64,000 nt of DNA from a cyanobacterium endosymbiont of Rhopalodia gibberula (GCF_003574135.1 NZ_AP018341.1:1674001-1738000); one strand, 5' to 3'. Counted from the first letter of the stretch, positions 48,076 through 63,800 are shown. Program-made: numbers and translations. Notes: generated by a model from the letters alone, not told the origin.

Positions 48076-50694
48076 ATGCAACCGACTAATCCTAATCAAT
48101 TTACCGAAAAGGCATGGGAGGCTATTGTTCGAACTCCCGATATTGCTAAACAACATAGTCATCAACAAATTGAAAGCGAACACTTGATGGCATCTCTTCT
48201 CGAACTAGAAGGGTTAGCTACCAGCGTCTTTAATAAAGCGGATATTAGTATTCAACGTCTGCAAGACCAGACCGAAAAATTTATCCGTCGTCAACCCAAA
48301 GTATCTAACCTTGGCAAATCTATTTATTTAGGACGGAGCCTAGATAGTCTTCTTGACAGGGCTGAACAATTTCGTAAAGACTTTGGAGATGATTATATTT
48401 CTGTTGAGCATTTGCTGTTAGCTTATGCTAAAGACGACCGTTTTGGTCAGGCTTTACTACAAGAATTTGGTATCAATGAAACTCGATTAAAAGAGATTAT
48501 TCAACAAGTCAGAGGAAATCAAAAAGTGACTAGTCAAAACCCTGAAGAGACATATGAATCGTTAGAAAAATACGGTCGGGATTTAACCCAATTAGCGCGA
48601 GAAGGTAAACTTGATCCGGTTATTGGACGAGATGACGAAATCCGTCGAACTATTCAAATTCTTTCTCGTCGAACTAAAAATAACCCTGTCTTAATTGGGG
48701 AACCTGGAGTTGGTAAAACTGCTATTGTTGAAGGGTTAGCACAACGGATTATTAACCGTGATGTCCCTGAATCTTTGCGAGACCGAAAGTTAATTGCCTT
48801 GGACATGGGAGCATTAATCGCCGGGGCAAAATATCGCGGAGAATTTGAAGAACGTCTTAAAGCAGTTCTCAAAGAAGTTACAGATTCTCAAGGGAATATT
48901 ATCATGTTCATTGACGAAATTCACACCGTCGTTGGAGCGGGAGCAACACAAGGAGCGATGGATGCAGGGAACCTCCTAAAACCCAGATTAGCACGAGGAG
49001 AATTGCGCTGTATTGGGGCAACAACCCTTGATGAATATCGTAAATATATCGAAAAAGATGCTGCTTTAGAACGGCGTTTCCAAGAGGTCATAGTTAATGA
49101 ACCAAATGTAGTCGATACTATCTCTATTTTACGGGGACTTAAAGAACGTTATGAAGTTCATCACGGAGTAAAAATTGCCGATACCGCTTTAGTTGCTGCG
49201 GCCATGTTATCTAACCGTTATATTAGTGATCGTTTTTTGCCAGATAAGGCTATTGACCTAGTAGATGAGTCAGCCGCTAAATTAAAAATGGAAATCACTT
49301 CTAAACCTGAAGAATTAGATGAAGTGGATCGCAAAGTTATTCAGTTAGAAATGGAACGATTATCTTTACAAAAAGAAGTAGATATCGTCTCTATAGAAAG
49401 GTTAGAAAAACTTGAGAAAGAACTTGCAGATCTCAAAGAAGAACAATCTCAACTTAATGCTCAATGGCAATCAGAAAAAGAGGCTATTGATGAAATTAGT
49501 AAGATCAAAGAGACTATCGACCAAATCAACTTAGAAATTCAACAAGCAGAACGAGATTATGATCTTAATAAAGCAGCAGAATTACGATATGGAAAACTAA
49601 CAGATTTACAACGACAGATTAAGGAACTTGAGATAAAAATTGCAGAACGTCAAACGACTGGAAAAACTTTATTACGAGAAGAAGTTTTAGAATCAGATAT
49701 TGCTGAGATTATTTCTAAATGGACAGGAATCCCTATTAGCAAATTGGTGGAATCAGAGAAAGAGAAATTACTTTATTTAGAAGATGAAATCCATAAACGA
49801 TTGATTGGACAAGAAGAGGCTGTAACAGCTGTCTCAGAAGCTATTCAACGTTCACGTGCTGGGCTTTCTGATCCTAACCGTCCTACTGCAAGTTTTATTT
49901 TTCTTGGACCTACAGGGGTTGGTAAAACGGAATTGGCCAAGACATTAGCCGAGAATCTTTTTGATACGGAAGAAGCTTTAGTCCGCATTGATATGTCTGA
50001 ATATATGGAGAAACATACAGTATCCCGTTTAATGGGTGCGCCTCCGGGGTATGTTGGCTATGATGAAGGAGGACAATTAACTGAAGCTATTCGTCGTCGT
50101 CCTTACTCTGTAATTCTGTTTGATGAAATCGAGAAAGCCCATAATGATGTTTTTAATGTCATGTTACAAATTCTCGATGATGGGCGATTAACTGACGCTC
50201 AAGGTCATGTAGTAGATTTCAAGAATACTATTATCATCATGACCAGTAATATTGGGTCGCAATACATTTTAGATGTGGCTGGAGATGATTCTCTTTATGA
50301 GGAAATGCGTTCCCGTGTGATGGATGCAATGCGTCATAGTTTTCGTCCTGAATTTCTTAATCGTATCGATGAAATCATCATCTTCCACGGGTTACAGAAA
50401 TGTCAATTACAAAAGATTGTTGACAGGCAGATTCAGTTATTAAGAACACGATTAGCTGAGCAAAAAATCAGCCTGAACTTATCGGAATTAGCTTTAAATT
50501 TTCTAGCAGAAATAGGCTATGATCCAGTGTATGGTGCAAGACCATTAAAACGAGCAATTCAAAAATATTTAGAAACTGCGATAGCTAAGTCAATTTTGCG
50601 GGGAGAATTTAAAGCAGGAGATACTATTTTTGTAGATCTAGAAAATGAACGACTGACGTTTAAATGTTTGTTTGATGACAAGCAAATAGTTTAA
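48076..50694 (+). CDS. clpB: Chaperone ClpB (AAA+ disaggregase)
   Basis: ClpB hexamers extract polypeptides from aggregates together with DnaK. The 872-residue protein has the N domain (1-150), AAA-1 with Walker A GEPGVGKT (208-215) and the pore loop [15 protein letters not shown] long coiled-coil middle domain (about 400-530, with [19 protein letters not shown]) follows. AAA-2 has [20 protein letters not shown] and the pore tyrosine in [12 protein letters not shown]. There is no ClpP-binding IGF loop. Length is normal. A 50-bp palindrome follows about 108 bases after the stop. Confidence 0.97.
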   Translation: MQPTNPNQFTEKAWEAIVRTPDIAKQHSHQQIESEHLMASLLELEGLATSVFNKADISIQRLQDQTEKFIRRQPKVSNLGKSIYLGRSLDSLLDRAEQFRKDFGDDYISVEHLLLAYAKDDRFGQALLQEFGINETRLKEIIQQVRGNQKVTSQNPEETYESLEKYGRDLTQLAREGKLDPVIGRDDEIRRTIQILSRRTKNNPVLIGEPGVGKTAIVEGLAQRIINRDVPESLRDRKLIALDMGALIAGAKYRGEFEERLKAVLKEVTDSQGNIIMFIDEIHTVVGAGATQGAMDAGNLLKPRLARGELRCIGATTLDEYRKYIEKDAALERRFQEVIVNEPNVVDTISILRGLKERYEVHHGVKIADTALVAAAMLSNRYISDRFLPDKAIDLVDESAAKLKMEITSKPEELDEVDRKVIQLEMERLSLQKEVDIVSIERLEKLEKELADLKEEQSQLNAQWQSEKEAIDEISKIKETIDQINLEIQQAERDYDLNKAAELRYGKLTDLQRQIKELEIKIAERQTTGKTLLREEVLESDIAEIISKWTGIPISKLVESEKEKLLYLEDEIHKRLIGQEEAVTAVSEAIQRSRAGLSDPNRPTASFIFLGPTGVGKTELAKTLAENLFDTEEALVRIDMSEYMEKHTVSRLMGAPPGYVGYDEGGQLTEAIRRRPYSVILFDEIEKAHNDVFNVMLQILDDGRLTDAQGHVVDFKNTIIIMTSNIGSQYILDVAGDDSLYEEMRSRVMDAMRHSFRPEFLNRIDEIIIFHGLQKCQLQKIVDRQIQLLRTRLAEQKISLNLSELALNFLAEIGYDPVYGARPLKRAIQKYLETAIAKSILRGEFKAGDTIFVDLENERLTFKCLFDDKQIV

Positions 50695-50801
50695 ATTGTA
50701 TTGTAGAGTGTGTAATATTCACCCTCTAAAATAAAAACTAGAAGCTAGAAGTTGAAATATTTATCTATTTTTATAGACTAATAATGATAGCTTCATTATT
50801 C

Positions 50802-50851
50802 CAGAATCCCAAAAACTTAATTCTTATAAGAATTAAGTTTTTGGGATTCTG
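50802..50851. terminator. 50-bp palindrome downstream of clpB
   Basis: Arms of 25 bases pair perfectly with no loop. It lies 108 bases after the clpB stop and could end that transcript. Confidence 0.75.
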
Positions 50852-51014
50852 TGAGCTTTATAGAGCAAAACTTTAAATTTTTATTTATTTAATTTCATTA
50901 AACCTCTTGTGTAAAAATACAGAATATACAAACAAGGTTAGATTATTAATCATAAGCTTATAAATAAAAAGCTGTAATTTTTTTATATAAACGGCGTTAT
51001 ATTAGTCTTTTTAT

Positions 51015-51190
51015 TTTAATTAAATCAAGTTAAGATATTTACTTTGACTTGATTGATACTTATGATACTAAATGCTCAACTCAGTTTAATAAATTAGATT
51101 CTAAATTTGGAATAATTCACTATTAATCATGAGGAAATCGTTGATCAGATAGGGAATAGTTTAACTTTTCAAGAAATAGACCAAACAACA
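51015..51190 (+). repeat. Degenerate repeated sequence, copy B
   Basis: It aligns with about 44620-44800. Both contain AGTTTAATAAA followed by GATT and TAAATTT, and later AACTTATATTT, in order and at compatible spacing. Stops interrupt all frames. Confidence 0.45.
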
Positions 51191-51980
51191 ACTTATATTT
51201 GTTTTGCTTAAAGCTATAATAAACTTGACTAAAATGATAAATTAACTATTAGAAATTTACTTTGGACTAAGAAAATTATCTATATAAAAATTCATCTTTA
51301 TAAAATATGATATGATCAGTACTATGATATAGCACTACGCAAAAATATTTTAGCAGTTTTTAAAAGTAGTTTCTGTACATTCTCTAATCATTCCAAATTA
51401 TCGACTATTTAATTATTTTTTTTCTGATTAGCAAAGTTCTTTAATATCTTTATACAGTTTTATGAATCTTCACAATAGTTATCTTCTTAGATAAGAAAAG
51501 AATATTTTTTAGAAAAATAGAAGAATAATAAATAAATTAAGTAAACAATAAATAAAAATAATATTAAAATAGTTAAATCAATAATTATAAATATAAAAAA
51601 CTAAAATATAGAAATATTTTTTAATAAATAAAATCGCTTTTTTTTTAAAAAAAAGAAGTTTTAATAAAAGAAATTTTAGAAGAGATTGTTTTCTCTTTAC
51701 TATTACGCAATCCGTAATTATATTCTATTAATAATATTTTTTCAAAGTGATTATTCATAGCCTGAGCTTCGCATAGCAGTTTCCTCCCAATCTGACTCTA
51801 AATTTTATCTTCTGATTGGCTTTAATTCTACTATAGAATTGATAATTAGACTTTATCTTTATATTTTTGATTTTGACATGACAAGCTCGCTAGAATCAGT
51901 GATTTTGATAGAAATTCATATTTCCACGTTTAAACCCCATAGAATTTTTACTAATAAACCGTCACGTTTTAGATTAATGA

Positions 51981-52154
51981 AAAAATAATAAAGTCTCATC
52001 TTCTAATTTAACTCCTGTCCCCATATCTCAACCGGAAATAAACATTACTCTTCGTCTCAGAAGTTATCTAACTAAACCTATCGTAGGTAACATAATTAAT
52101 AACTTCTCTATTACTATCAATGACATACCATATTATCTCTTAATAATCCCCTAA
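51981..52154 (+). pseudogene. Possible NIL-domain gene remnant
   Basis: A 57-codon open stretch without a start codon reads PVPISQPEINITLRLRSYLT, then KPIVGNIINNFSITIND. The pattern of a beta strand, a Pro-Ile-Val turn and a helix is reminiscent of NIL (ferredoxin-like) domains in cyanobacteria. The match is from memory and weak. A stop (52152-52154) ends it before a full domain. Confidence 0.3.
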
Positions 52155-52401
52155 AATCTGACTTCAGATTACCATTAACATTTTATCAGAAATAACTCTA
52201 TTTATATCTATCTTAAATAGATCTAAGAATCGCTCAAATTGATTCCCTTCATCATTGAAGAATTCTGGAACTTGTGCTGTTTCTCTTTTTTATTATCATC
52301 AATTAACTTAGCCGTCTTTCTATCATAGATTTGCTGTTTAATATAAGTTGACCAGTCACCGTATTACTGACAACTGGTCACTATTAATTATCAACCATTT
52401 C

Positions 52402-54528
<2,127 letters not shown>

Positions 54529-56835
54529 ATGATTAATCCCTTTGAACCAGAAGAAATCGCCGCAGAAGGTATCAAACCCCAAGAATATGAAGAAATTGTT
54601 CAAAGACTAGGGCGCCATCCTAACAAGGCGGAATTAGGAATGTTTGGGGTCATGTGGTCAGAACACTGTTGCTATAAAAATTCTCGCCCCTTGCTACAAC
54701 AATTCCCGACAAAGGGTGATCGCATTCTCGTTGGTCCAGGAGAAAATGCAGGGATCGTAAATTTGGAGGATGGACTACAATTAGCCTTTAAAATTGAATC
54801 CCATAACCACCCCTCTGCGGTCGAGCCTTTTCAAGGAGCAGCCACAGGGGTTGGTGGTATTCTCAGAGACATCTTTACCATGGGAGCACGTCCTATAGCT
54901 TGTTTGAACTCTCTGCGCTTTGGTAATTTGGAAGACGCCAAAACACGAAGATTATTTGTTGGGGTAGTTGAAGGAATCTCTCATTATGGTAATGCGGTTG
55001 GAGTTCCTACTATCGGAGGTGAAATTTATTTTGATACTACTTATGCCGGCAATCCCCTAGTGAACACTATGGCCCTGGGGTTGATGGAAACTTCCGAAAT
55101 TGTTAAATCCGGGGCGTCAGGTATTGGCAATCCAGTTTTATACATCGGTTCAACTACTGGAAGAGATGGCATGGGAGGAGCGAGTTTTGCTAGTGCGGAA
55201 CTTACGAACCAATCTATGGCTGATCGCCCTGCAGTACAGGTGGGAGATCCTTTTTTAGAAAAATCTTTAATTGAAGCCTGTTTAGAAGCCTTTAAAACTG
55301 GTGCAGTTGTCGCCGCTCAAGATATGGGGGCAGCAGGAATCACCTGTTCCACTTCAGAGATGGCAGCTAATGGAGGAGTAGGAGTTGAATTAGACTTAGA
55401 TAAGATTCCTGTACGAGAAACCGGAATGGTTCCCTATGAATACCTGTTGTCGGAGTCCCAAGAAAGAATGTTATTTGTTGCCCAAAAAGGTAGGGAACAA
55501 GAATTAATTGAGATTTTTCACCGTTGGGAACTTCAAGCAGTGGTTGCTGGAACCGTTATTGGTGAACCCATTGTTAGGATATTATTTGAAGGAGAAATTG
55601 CTGCCGAAATTCCAGCTACGGCCTTAGCCAACAATACTCCTATTTATCATCGAAAACTACCAGAAAATCCCCCTGAATATGCCCAGATAGCTTGGCAGTG
55701 GACGACTGAAAGTTTACCTGATTGCACAGTAAATGGGATTGAGATTAACGGTCAATTGAAATCCTGGAATGAAATTCTTTTAGAATTATTGGATACTCCT
55801 ACTATTGCCTCAAAAAAATGGGTCTATCGTCAATATGATCACCAGGTTCAGAATAATACTTTAATCTTGCCTGGAGAGGCTGATGCGGCGATAATTCGTA
55901 TTCGTCCTATTGAAGCAAACCCAAACACCTGTAAGATTGGGGTGGCGGCTACCACTGACTGTAATTCACGCTATGTTTATCTTGACCCCTACGAAGGGGC
56001 AAAAGCCGCTGTGGCTGAGGCTGCTAGAAATTTGAGTTGTGTGGGAGCCGAACCTTTAGCAGTTACGGATAATCTCAATTTTAGTAGTCCTGAAAACCCT
56101 ACTGGATATTGGCAATTGGCTCTAGCATGTGAGGGTATTTCTGAAGCTTGTCGAGATTTAAATACTCCAGTGACTGGGGGAAATGTTTCCCTTTACAATG
56201 AAACGATTGATTCTGCCGGAAAACCTCAACCTGTTTATCCTACTCCAGTCATAGGAATGGTGGGATTAATTCCTGATATTACAAAAATATGCGGTCAAGG
56301 GTGGCAAAAAGTAGGGGATTTAATTTATATTTTGGGAATAGGCAATAAGCCTACCTTAGGAGGGTCAGAATACTTAGCTAGCTCGCATGGGATAGTAGCG
56401 GGGAAGCCACCTAAAGTAAACATTAATACTGAAATTTTAGTACAAAAAGTATGCCGTAATGCCATTCGTCAAGGTTGGGTAAAATCTGCTCATGATTGTT
56501 CAGAAGGCGGACTAGCTGTTGCCTTAGCCGAATGTTGCATTAGTGGTAGATTAGGGGCGGAGATTTTCCTACAAGTGGAAGATGAGAAACGACTTGATGA
56601 GTTGTTATTTGGAGAAGTAACTGGACAAATAATTATTTCTGTTAGTCCCATAAATCGAAATAAATTGGAAAGCTATTTGAATCAAGAGTTGAGCAAAAAT
56701 TGGCAAAAAATAGGTAATACTTCTGCTAAGAGTTTAAACATCGCTGTTTATGACAACTTTTCTCTGATTAATTTAGATATCAAGCAGATGCTGAAAACCT
56801 GGTCAACAGCAATTGAAAGACGGTTGAAAGTTTAG
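54529..56835 (+). CDS. purL: Phosphoribosylformylglycinamidine synthase subunit PurL
   Basis: PurL is the large subunit of FGAM synthase, the fourth step of purine synthesis, and works with PurQ and PurS. The 768-residue protein has the start [20 protein letters not shown], the substrate segment [15 protein letters not shown], the glycine-rich [21 protein letters not shown] and the second half's [16 protein letters not shown] and [16 protein letters not shown]. It is the small-type PurL (no glutaminase domain), so purS and purQ must lie elsewhere. A terminator begins five bases after the stop, so purF has its own promoter. Confidence 0.97.
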   Translation: MINPFEPEEIAAEGIKPQEYEEIVQRLGRHPNKAELGMFGVMWSEHCCYKNSRPLLQQFPTKGDRILVGPGENAGIVNLEDGLQLAFKIESHNHPSAVEPFQGAATGVGGILRDIFTMGARPIACLNSLRFGNLEDAKTRRLFVGVVEGISHYGNAVGVPTIGGEIYFDTTYAGNPLVNTMALGLMETSEIVKSGASGIGNPVLYIGSTTGRDGMGGASFASAELTNQSMADRPAVQVGDPFLEKSLIEACLEAFKTGAVVAAQDMGAAGITCSTSEMAANGGVGVELDLDKIPVRETGMVPYEYLLSESQERMLFVAQKGREQELIEIFHRWELQAVVAGTVIGEPIVRILFEGEIAAEIPATALANNTPIYHRKLPENPPEYAQIAWQWTTESLPDCTVNGIEINGQLKSWNEILLELLDTPTIASKKWVYRQYDHQVQNNTLILPGEADAAIIRIRPIEANPNTCKIGVAATTDCNSRYVYLDPYEGAKAAVAEAARNLSCVGAEPLAVTDNLNFSSPENPTGYWQLALACEGISEACRDLNTPVTGGNVSLYNETIDSAGKPQPVYPTPVIGMVGLIPDITKICGQGWQKVGDLIYILGIGNKPTLGGSEYLASSHGIVAGKPPKVNINTEILVQKVCRNAIRQGWVKSAHDCSEGGLAVALAECCISGRLGAEIFLQVEDEKRLDELLFGEVTGQIIISVSPINRNKLESYLNQELSKNWQKIGNTSAKSLNIAVYDNFSLINLDIKQMLKTWSTAIERRLKV

Positions 56836-56839
56836 ACTT

Positions 56840-56884
56840 AAATAAAAGTATAAATGTCTGCAGCAGACGTTTATACTTTTATTT
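56840..56884 (+). terminator. Terminator of purL
   Basis: A 21-bp stem (56840-56860 with 56864-56884, one G-T pair) closes a CAG loop and runs into TTT. It begins five bases after the purL stop. Confidence 0.85.
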
Positions 56885-57239
56885 TTTAATGTTTAAATAA
56901 AACTTAATAAACTCATTAATTAAATGTCATAAAATTTTTGAAAAATATGCATAAGTACAGTTAGTAGCAGATTTTTGAATACCGTAATAATGGTTCTTAT
57001 GAAGAAATGATCAGTTTTTTTAAACTAAACATCCAATATTAATTTTAAATTAAAAACAATTTAAATTAGTATCACTGGTCTATACAAATTAGAGGGCTGC
57101 GCTTTATAATCGTTTAACCTTAGATAAAAGTTTTGGTTAAACTAGATAAAAAACTGTTAAAGCATGTTCGTGTATTCTTAACTAGACCGATTTCAGCTAA
57201 AATTGCCAGACCGCCTCTTTCAGGAGCAAAATCCTATCC
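56885..57239. other. Spacer between purL and purF
   Basis: About 355 AT-rich bases that must hold the purF promoter. No gene, hairpin or recognised riboswitch fold was seen. Confidence 0.5.
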
Positions 57240-58733
57240 ATGACTGCTAACGACCAGATTCTTAATTCTCATCAGCAACTGACTGCTACCATTGACCCTC
57301 TTTATCAGCCTTCTGGAAAACCAAAAGAAGCCTGTGGTGTTTTTGGACTTTATGCCCCCGAAAAAATCGTTGCAAAACTAACATATTTTGGACTTTATGC
57401 CCTACAACATCGAGGACAAGAATCAGCCGGAATTGCAACTTTAGATGAGGATGGTGTTCACATTCACAAGGACATGGGGTTAGTCTCCCAAGTTTTTAAA
57501 GAATCTATTTTAGATAAATTGATTGGAAAAATAGCAGTCGGACACACCCGCTATTCAACTACAGGATCTAGTAAAAAAGCTAACGCTCAACCTGCTGTTC
57601 TCAACACCCGTCTAGGTCATCTAGCTCTTGCACACAACGGCAACCTTGTCAATACTCTAGAGTTACGTCAGATACTAAAAAAACGAGGCTGCCACTTTGA
57701 CACTAGCACCGATTCAGAGATGATTGCAGTAGCGATTGCCCAAGAAGTTGATGAGGGCAAAGACTGGTTAGAAGCAGCTATTAGTTCGCTTCAATTGTGT
57801 TCTGGCGCCTATAGCTTAGCTATTGGAACTCCAGCGGGATTAATGGGAGTAAGAGATCCTAACGGTATTCGTCCCTTAGTTATCGGTACTTTAGAAGGAA
57901 ATCCTGTTCGTTATGTTCTTGCCTCAGAAACTTGTGCCTTAGACATTATTGGGGCAGACTATCTACGGGATGTAGAACCAGGAGAATTAGTTTGGATTAC
58001 TGAAAATGGTTTATCATCTTTCCACTGGGTAACTCAACCGAAACGGAAATTGTGTATTTTTGAAATGATTTATTTTTCTCGTCCTGATAGCATAATGCAC
58101 GGTGAAACTCTGTACAGTTATCGAGTGCGTTTAGGGCGACAATTGGCACGAGAATCTATTGTTGAAGCTGATTTAGTGATGGGAGTTCCTGATTCTGGTA
58201 TTCCGGCAGCTATTGGGTTTTCCCAGGTATCAGGAATTCCTTACGGGGAAGGGTTAATAAAAAATCGTTATGTAGGAAGAACATTTATCCAACCTACTCA
58301 ACAGATGCGAGAGTCGGGGATAAAAATGAAGTTGAATCCCCTTAAAGATGTACTGGCAAACAAACGAGTGATTATAGTAGATGATTCTATTGTACGAGGA
58401 ACCACTAGTCGTAAAATTGTCAAAGCCTTACGTGATGCTGATGCTAAGGAAATACATATGAGGATTTCCTCTGCCCCTGTCACTCATCCATGTTTTTATG
58501 GCATTGATACTGACAACCAAACTCAGCTAGTGGCAGCCACCAAATCTGTTGCTGATATTGCAAGACAAATAGGAGTAGATTCTTTGGCTTATCTGAGTTG
58601 GGACGGAATGTTAGAAGTAACGGGAGAAGATCCTAATAGTTTCTGCTCTGCTTGTTTTACTGGAGATTATCCTGTTAGCATTCCCGAAATAATTAAGCGA
58701 TCTAAGCTCCTTGTGGAAGAAGCAACAGTATGA
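57240..58733 (+). CDS. purF: Amidophosphoribosyltransferase
   Basis: PurF makes 5-phosphoribosylamine from PRPP and glutamine, the first committed step of purine synthesis. The 497-residue protein has a short propeptide that would be removed to expose the catalytic Cys32 in KEACGVFGLYAPE. The glutaminase domain contains HTRYSTTGSS and LAHNGNLVN. The phosphoribosyltransferase domain has the PRPP motif VIIVDDSIVRGTTSRK. C-terminal cysteines in SFCSACFTGDYP fit the Fe-S type seen in Bacillus PurF. It follows purL on the same strand. Confidence 0.97.
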   Translation: MTANDQILNSHQQLTATIDPLYQPSGKPKEACGVFGLYAPEKIVAKLTYFGLYALQHRGQESAGIATLDEDGVHIHKDMGLVSQVFKESILDKLIGKIAVGHTRYSTTGSSKKANAQPAVLNTRLGHLALAHNGNLVNTLELRQILKKRGCHFDTSTDSEMIAVAIAQEVDEGKDWLEAAISSLQLCSGAYSLAIGTPAGLMGVRDPNGIRPLVIGTLEGNPVRYVLASETCALDIIGADYLRDVEPGELVWITENGLSSFHWVTQPKRKLCIFEMIYFSRPDSIMHGETLYSYRVRLGRQLARESIVEADLVMGVPDSGIPAAIGFSQVSGIPYGEGLIKNRYVGRTFIQPTQQMRESGIKMKLNPLKDVLANKRVIIVDDSIVRGTTSRKIVKALRDADAKEIHMRISSAPVTHPCFYGIDTDNQTQLVAATKSVADIARQIGVDSLAYLSWDGMLEVTGEDPNSFCSACFTGDYPVSIPEIIKRSKLLVEEATV

Positions 58734-60813
58734 GTCTTTTTACCTAAAAATAATTAGTAGACTTATCCTATTATTCTCAATAATTAAATAAAACCAAGAA
58801 GTTTTGAAACTTTACAGATAAAATTCCCTTTAAGTTTGCTATAAATAATCAGTGGAAACATTTTTATGTTTAAATTTAAGGAGATGGAAAGGCAGAGAAA
58901 TTGCAGATTTGATAAATCTATAAAAAAATGTATTTTGGGAAAACAATTTTTGGATTGATTATAAAAGGAAAAGAAATAATTTGGAAAGAAAAAGATATTA
59001 AGATCTCTTAAAGAGGGAAAGCTTGGAAAAAGATAAAAAAACTAATAATCACTAACAATTATTTAATTTTTAAAAAAATTTTATACCGAGCTTGTTATCT
59101 GAAAATCAAAAATATAAAATAAAGACAAATTTTGAGTGTCAATAATGAGTTCGTAAAAAACATAATTATGGTATAAATTTAATTTAAAAATAGTCTGATT
59201 TATCGAAAAAACTGACCAAATATAAATTAGTATTTATATTTAGTCAGCTGCCCTTAGATTCTATTAAAACAATAAATTGACTATCGAAAATTTGCCTTAA
59301 GGAGAAAGAGGCGTATATATCAGGCTTAATGATCATCAATGAAATAATCAAACAAGAAATAGAAATAATACTTAAAAATTTTGATCAAGTATTACAGATA
59401 TCAAAACCTTAGAAGTTAAAAGAGTTTGCTTTTGATTAAATTGCTATGATTAAAAGACAAAAAAATTATTATACTAAATTTGATTGCCATACTAGCCTGA
59501 AAAAATACAGAAAATTTAACTTATGATTATTGATAAAATTTTTCATTTCTTTTAAATTCATTAAATAGCTATATACCTATTTTTACTTCTGAATATCTTT
59601 CATATAGTTTTTTTGTAAAAAAGTTTGATTTTTAAGAAATATTTTCTATTCAGGAGACTCTATATTTTGATCTTAGACTTTGACAAGAGTATCTAAACTT
59701 TTTTTAGTAAAATTATTTTCTTTACCTGTCCAACTGACTACTGTCGGTTATGTCCATATTCACCTATCTGCTAGTCTGGATTTTAATTTATGAGCTAATT
59801 TTTCAGATAGTTTATTAGTTGATAATTTTCTTAGCCTCTTTGTTTCAAATTCTTATCCTTAAAATTTTTAATTAGTTATTTTTAAAATTTTCTTACTATA
59901 AGAATCAACCATGATTATAGTAAAAAATTTTTTTGAGAATCCATTGCCAAGATACTTTCAAAAGAAAATGCTATCTTTTTTATTTCAGTAAACTAGAACG
60001 TGGAACTTAATATTGTCTATACAATACTTCTATTTAGACTATTGCCCTCTTATTATAAGTTAATTTTCATAACTATACTTAGTATTATATAGTGTCAGTA
60101 GATTTACATAAAGTAATAACGGTGATATCTAAGAAATAAGAAAATTTTAAGAAAGAGCAAAATAGTTATAATTTTGGGAGAAAAATTTAGGAGAAAAAGA
60201 CTTTGAAGGAGATTAAAGAAATTTGTCTAGATTTTATAAAAACCTATAAATATGAATAAATTAATGTTATAAACTTAAATAGCAGTATATATATTTTATG
60301 TCATCAAACAAGTCAATGCTTAATTAGATGATCAAAAAAAATTCAAATAAGAAGCTATAGAACTTAAAAATTAAGTTAAAATTAAATAAATCAAGAATTA
60401 AATAAGAGTATAAATATTTAATTTATTGAATTTAAAAACAAAAAAATGAAATAAATAAGTTAAATTAGACTTATAAAATATAACTAGTTCCTGAGAGATA
60501 CACCAATTGTAAAAAAATTTAGACTGGGTATCAGAACTATTAAAATTAACTAATCGATGTAAAAAAAATTACTAATTACAGTTAAAAAGCTGTTTAAAAT
60601 ATATTAGATTAGACAAATATTATTTTTTTTAGAAAAGAATATTAGAAGATATAAACAATAAATTTAAGTTGATTAAAAGAAGAGTTTCTTGATTCAAAAA
60701 TTTTGCCAATTTTTAACTCTGAAGTTTCTTAAATTGGTATTTAACCAGTTCATTCTATATAAGCAGTTCAGTAAAACCACATTTATTAAGAAAAGTTACT
60801 CTAAAATAGTTAC
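58734..60813. other. 2.1-kb gene desert
   Basis: AT-rich, no intact gene. It holds two relics: about 59475-59525, similar in inverted orientation to the 27.8-kb palindrome region, and 60130-60806, similar to 45145-45825. Other stretches (for example 58860-59060) look like eroded coding sequence rich in Lys codons. Confidence 0.55.
60130..60806 (+). repeat. Degenerate repeated sequence, copy C
   Basis: It matches 45145-45825 in several ordered blocks (see that copy). It ends just past the 3' end of sbcC, as copy A ends just past tmk. Confidence 0.55.
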
Positions 60814-63800
60814 TTAACTAACTAACTTTAATTTAGATCCCTGATTGTCTTTATATACTTCAATACGACATTGAAAAGCCTCTTTAAATCGTGGCATATG
60901 AGTAACACTTAAAATACAAGAAAACTCTGAAGCGATGGCATTAATTGCTGCAATTAATTGCTCACAACCTTGAGCATCCTGGGTTCCAAATCCTTCATCA
61001 ATGATAAGCATTTGTAGAGAAGTTCCTGCCTGTTGTGCTAGTAATTTTGCCAAAGCTAAACGAATAGAAAAATTAATTCTAAATGCCTCCCCACCTGAAT
61101 AAGTTTCATATGAACGAGTTCCTTGATAATCAGAAATTAAAATATCTAAAGTATCAATAACTTTTGTAGTTTTCTTTCGAGAACTGCCACTACGTCCTTT
61201 TCTTTGAGTAAAGAATTGAATATGGAGTTGATTATCTGTTAATCGAGCAAGAATTTGATTAGTTTCAGCTTCTAATTGAGGTAAAATATTTTCAATCATT
61301 AATGCCTGGATCCCGTTTTTCCCAAAAGCTTTAGCTAATTCTGTATAAACACGATATTTTCTATAGATATCTTTAAGTTGTTTTTTATCATCAGTAAATT
61401 GTTGTTTAACGCTTTCTAATTGAGAAATAGATTGTTCTAATCTTCCTCGGTTTGCTAATAACTCATCTAATTTTTGTCGTTGACTTTGAATACTTTTTTC
61501 TAAAAAAGCAATTACTTCTCTTTGATCTGCTGTGTGTTTTATCTTAAAAGATAAGACATCAATTTCTTGTTTAATTTTCTTTTGTTCAGTCAGGTTATCA
61601 TTTAATCGTATTTCTACAATTTCTAACCGTTTTTGTAATTGGGGATATTGTTGTTTTGCTTGTTGCAATTCTTGAAATTTTAATTCCCAAAAATGGGACT
61701 CGCGAAGAGACTTTAGTAATTTCTGGTGATCCGAATTTTTATAGCCTAAATTTTGAATTAATTGTTCTATTTCCTTAATTTCTTGTTTAATCTTTGAGGT
61801 TTGATGCAAGTCTTTGATTTCTTGTTTAAGAGCAGATATTTTTTTAATAAGTTGAGGTTTTTGTTGTGAAATAATTGACTGACGGTGATTCGCTTCTTCT
61901 AGTTTAGCTTGTATAATTTCTGCTTTACGTAATTGTTCGACTTCTCCTCTAACTAGAGCATGGGTTTGCTCGTCATAATTGAGATGTTTTAATTCTTTAT
62001 TTAGAGTATTAAGTTCAGATTGTAAATCTACAGCATAGCTATTTTGGGTCAATTTTTGTTCGATTTCTTGAATTTTTTTTCTAACTTGTTTGAGTTTAAA
62101 ATTGACTGCTTCAATAGTTTCTAGTTGTGCTTCTAATTGTCCAAACTTTTTCTGTAATAAAGGATAAGCAGTTAAGTCTTTGTTTAATTTAGTATATTCT
62201 TCTCGTAGTGTTTTTAATTCTTTTTCTACAAGGGACATCTGTTCTTGTAACATCCAAATTTTATCTTTGATTTCCTGTTCCTGCAATTGAGTTTTACTAA
62301 TGACATGATTAAGATGAGTTTCATTTAATGTCTGTTCACATAGAGGACAAGTCGAATTTGGGATGTTTAGTTTTTGCAATTTTTGCTTTAGTTCTTCAAT
62401 TTTTTCTTTAAAAATTCGATGATTTTCTCTGAGCCTTTCTTGATACTCTCTTTGTTTTTGACCTTTTTCTTCCACTCGTTTTTTATAAACTTTTTTGTTA
62501 TTAAGATTTTGTATATTAGTATCAATTTCTGATATATATTTTCGTATTTTGGGGATTTTATCCACTTGTTTTAAACACTCAGTTTCAGCAATATAAAGCT
62601 GTTCTAGCTGAGCCTTTAAATTAGCTTTAACTTGTTCAATTTCAGATTGTAAATTATAGTATCTTTGTTGAATTGGTGCAACTTTATGCTGTAACTTATC
62701 TAATTCATATAGATATCTACGACGATTGAATAGGTGTTGCAAAGTAGTTTTAACTTCATCAGAATTCTTCAGAATATGCTGCAGTTCTTTTTCCTGTTGT
62801 TCCAATATATCTAATTGAGTTTGAGCTTGATGAATTTGTAACTCAATTACATTATGTTCTTTATTAAGTTTTTGGGTTAATAATTGTTGTCTTTTAGTTT
62901 TATCTTGATGAACTTCAAACTTAAGAGATAAGCTTTTTTCTTTCTTTTGTAATTCTGATAACTGCTGGCAACCTTTAATAATATTATCTTCTTGGTTGGT
63001 AGTTATTATGATACGATGTAGATGTTGATTAATTTCATCCTTTTCCTTTTGCAATCTTTGTTCGTCTTTGACTAGTTTATTGTATTGTTGTTCTTGCCAA
63101 TCTAGTTGGTTAGACCAAGTTTTTCTCTGCTGTTCTTCTCCTTGAAGTTGCCCGAGCTTAATTTTTTGTTGTTCTTGATTAAGTTTAAGTTTTTGTATCT
63201 GTTCTGCTAGAATTTCTTGTTGTTCTTGAATATCTTTTTTCTTTTCTAGTTTTTCTTTTATAGATACTAGACTAAATTCAATTTGTTGAGCTTGTCCTTG
63301 ACATTGTTTAGATAAATCCTTCGCTCGATTAGATAATTCTTGATACTGTTCAAGCTTTAATAAGTCTGCTAATATCTGTTTCCGTTCTGTTGGGCGACGT
63401 AGCATAAATTCATCAGCTCTTCCTTGACGTAAATATGCTGAATTAATAAACGTTTCATAATCCAGTTTTAAGGAGGAAACTACTTTTTCTTGAGTAGCTC
63501 GTGTTCCTTTGCTAGTCAATGAACGAAATTCTCCTAAACTTTCTATTTGAAATTCTAGATGACTACTACGTCCTCGATGACGATTACGGATGATTCGATA
63601 AACTTCTTGATTACTAATAAATTGAAAATCAACTCGCACATAGTCACATCCTGTATAAATAACATCATCATCAACTAAGGCGCGACTTTTACCCCAAATC
63701 ACCCAGGTAATTGCTTCGAGTAAAGATGATTTTCCTGCACCATTTGCACCACAGACACAGGCTGTATGTAACCCTCGAAAGTCTAGAGTTGCTTCTCGAT

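Larger units (their letters stand above)
50695..52401. other. 1.7-kb gene desert
   Basis: AT-rich. It holds the clpB-proximal palindrome (50802-50851), a relic similar to 44620-44800 (about 51015-51190), and a short remnant at 51981-52154. No intact gene is seen. Confidence 0.55.

Noticed and set aside
56885-57239. Purine riboswitch before purF
   Set aside because: I saw no purine-aptamer core pattern or paired loops in the leader.
58298-58483. Minus-strand open frame within purF
   Set aside because: Shadow of the purF coding frame.
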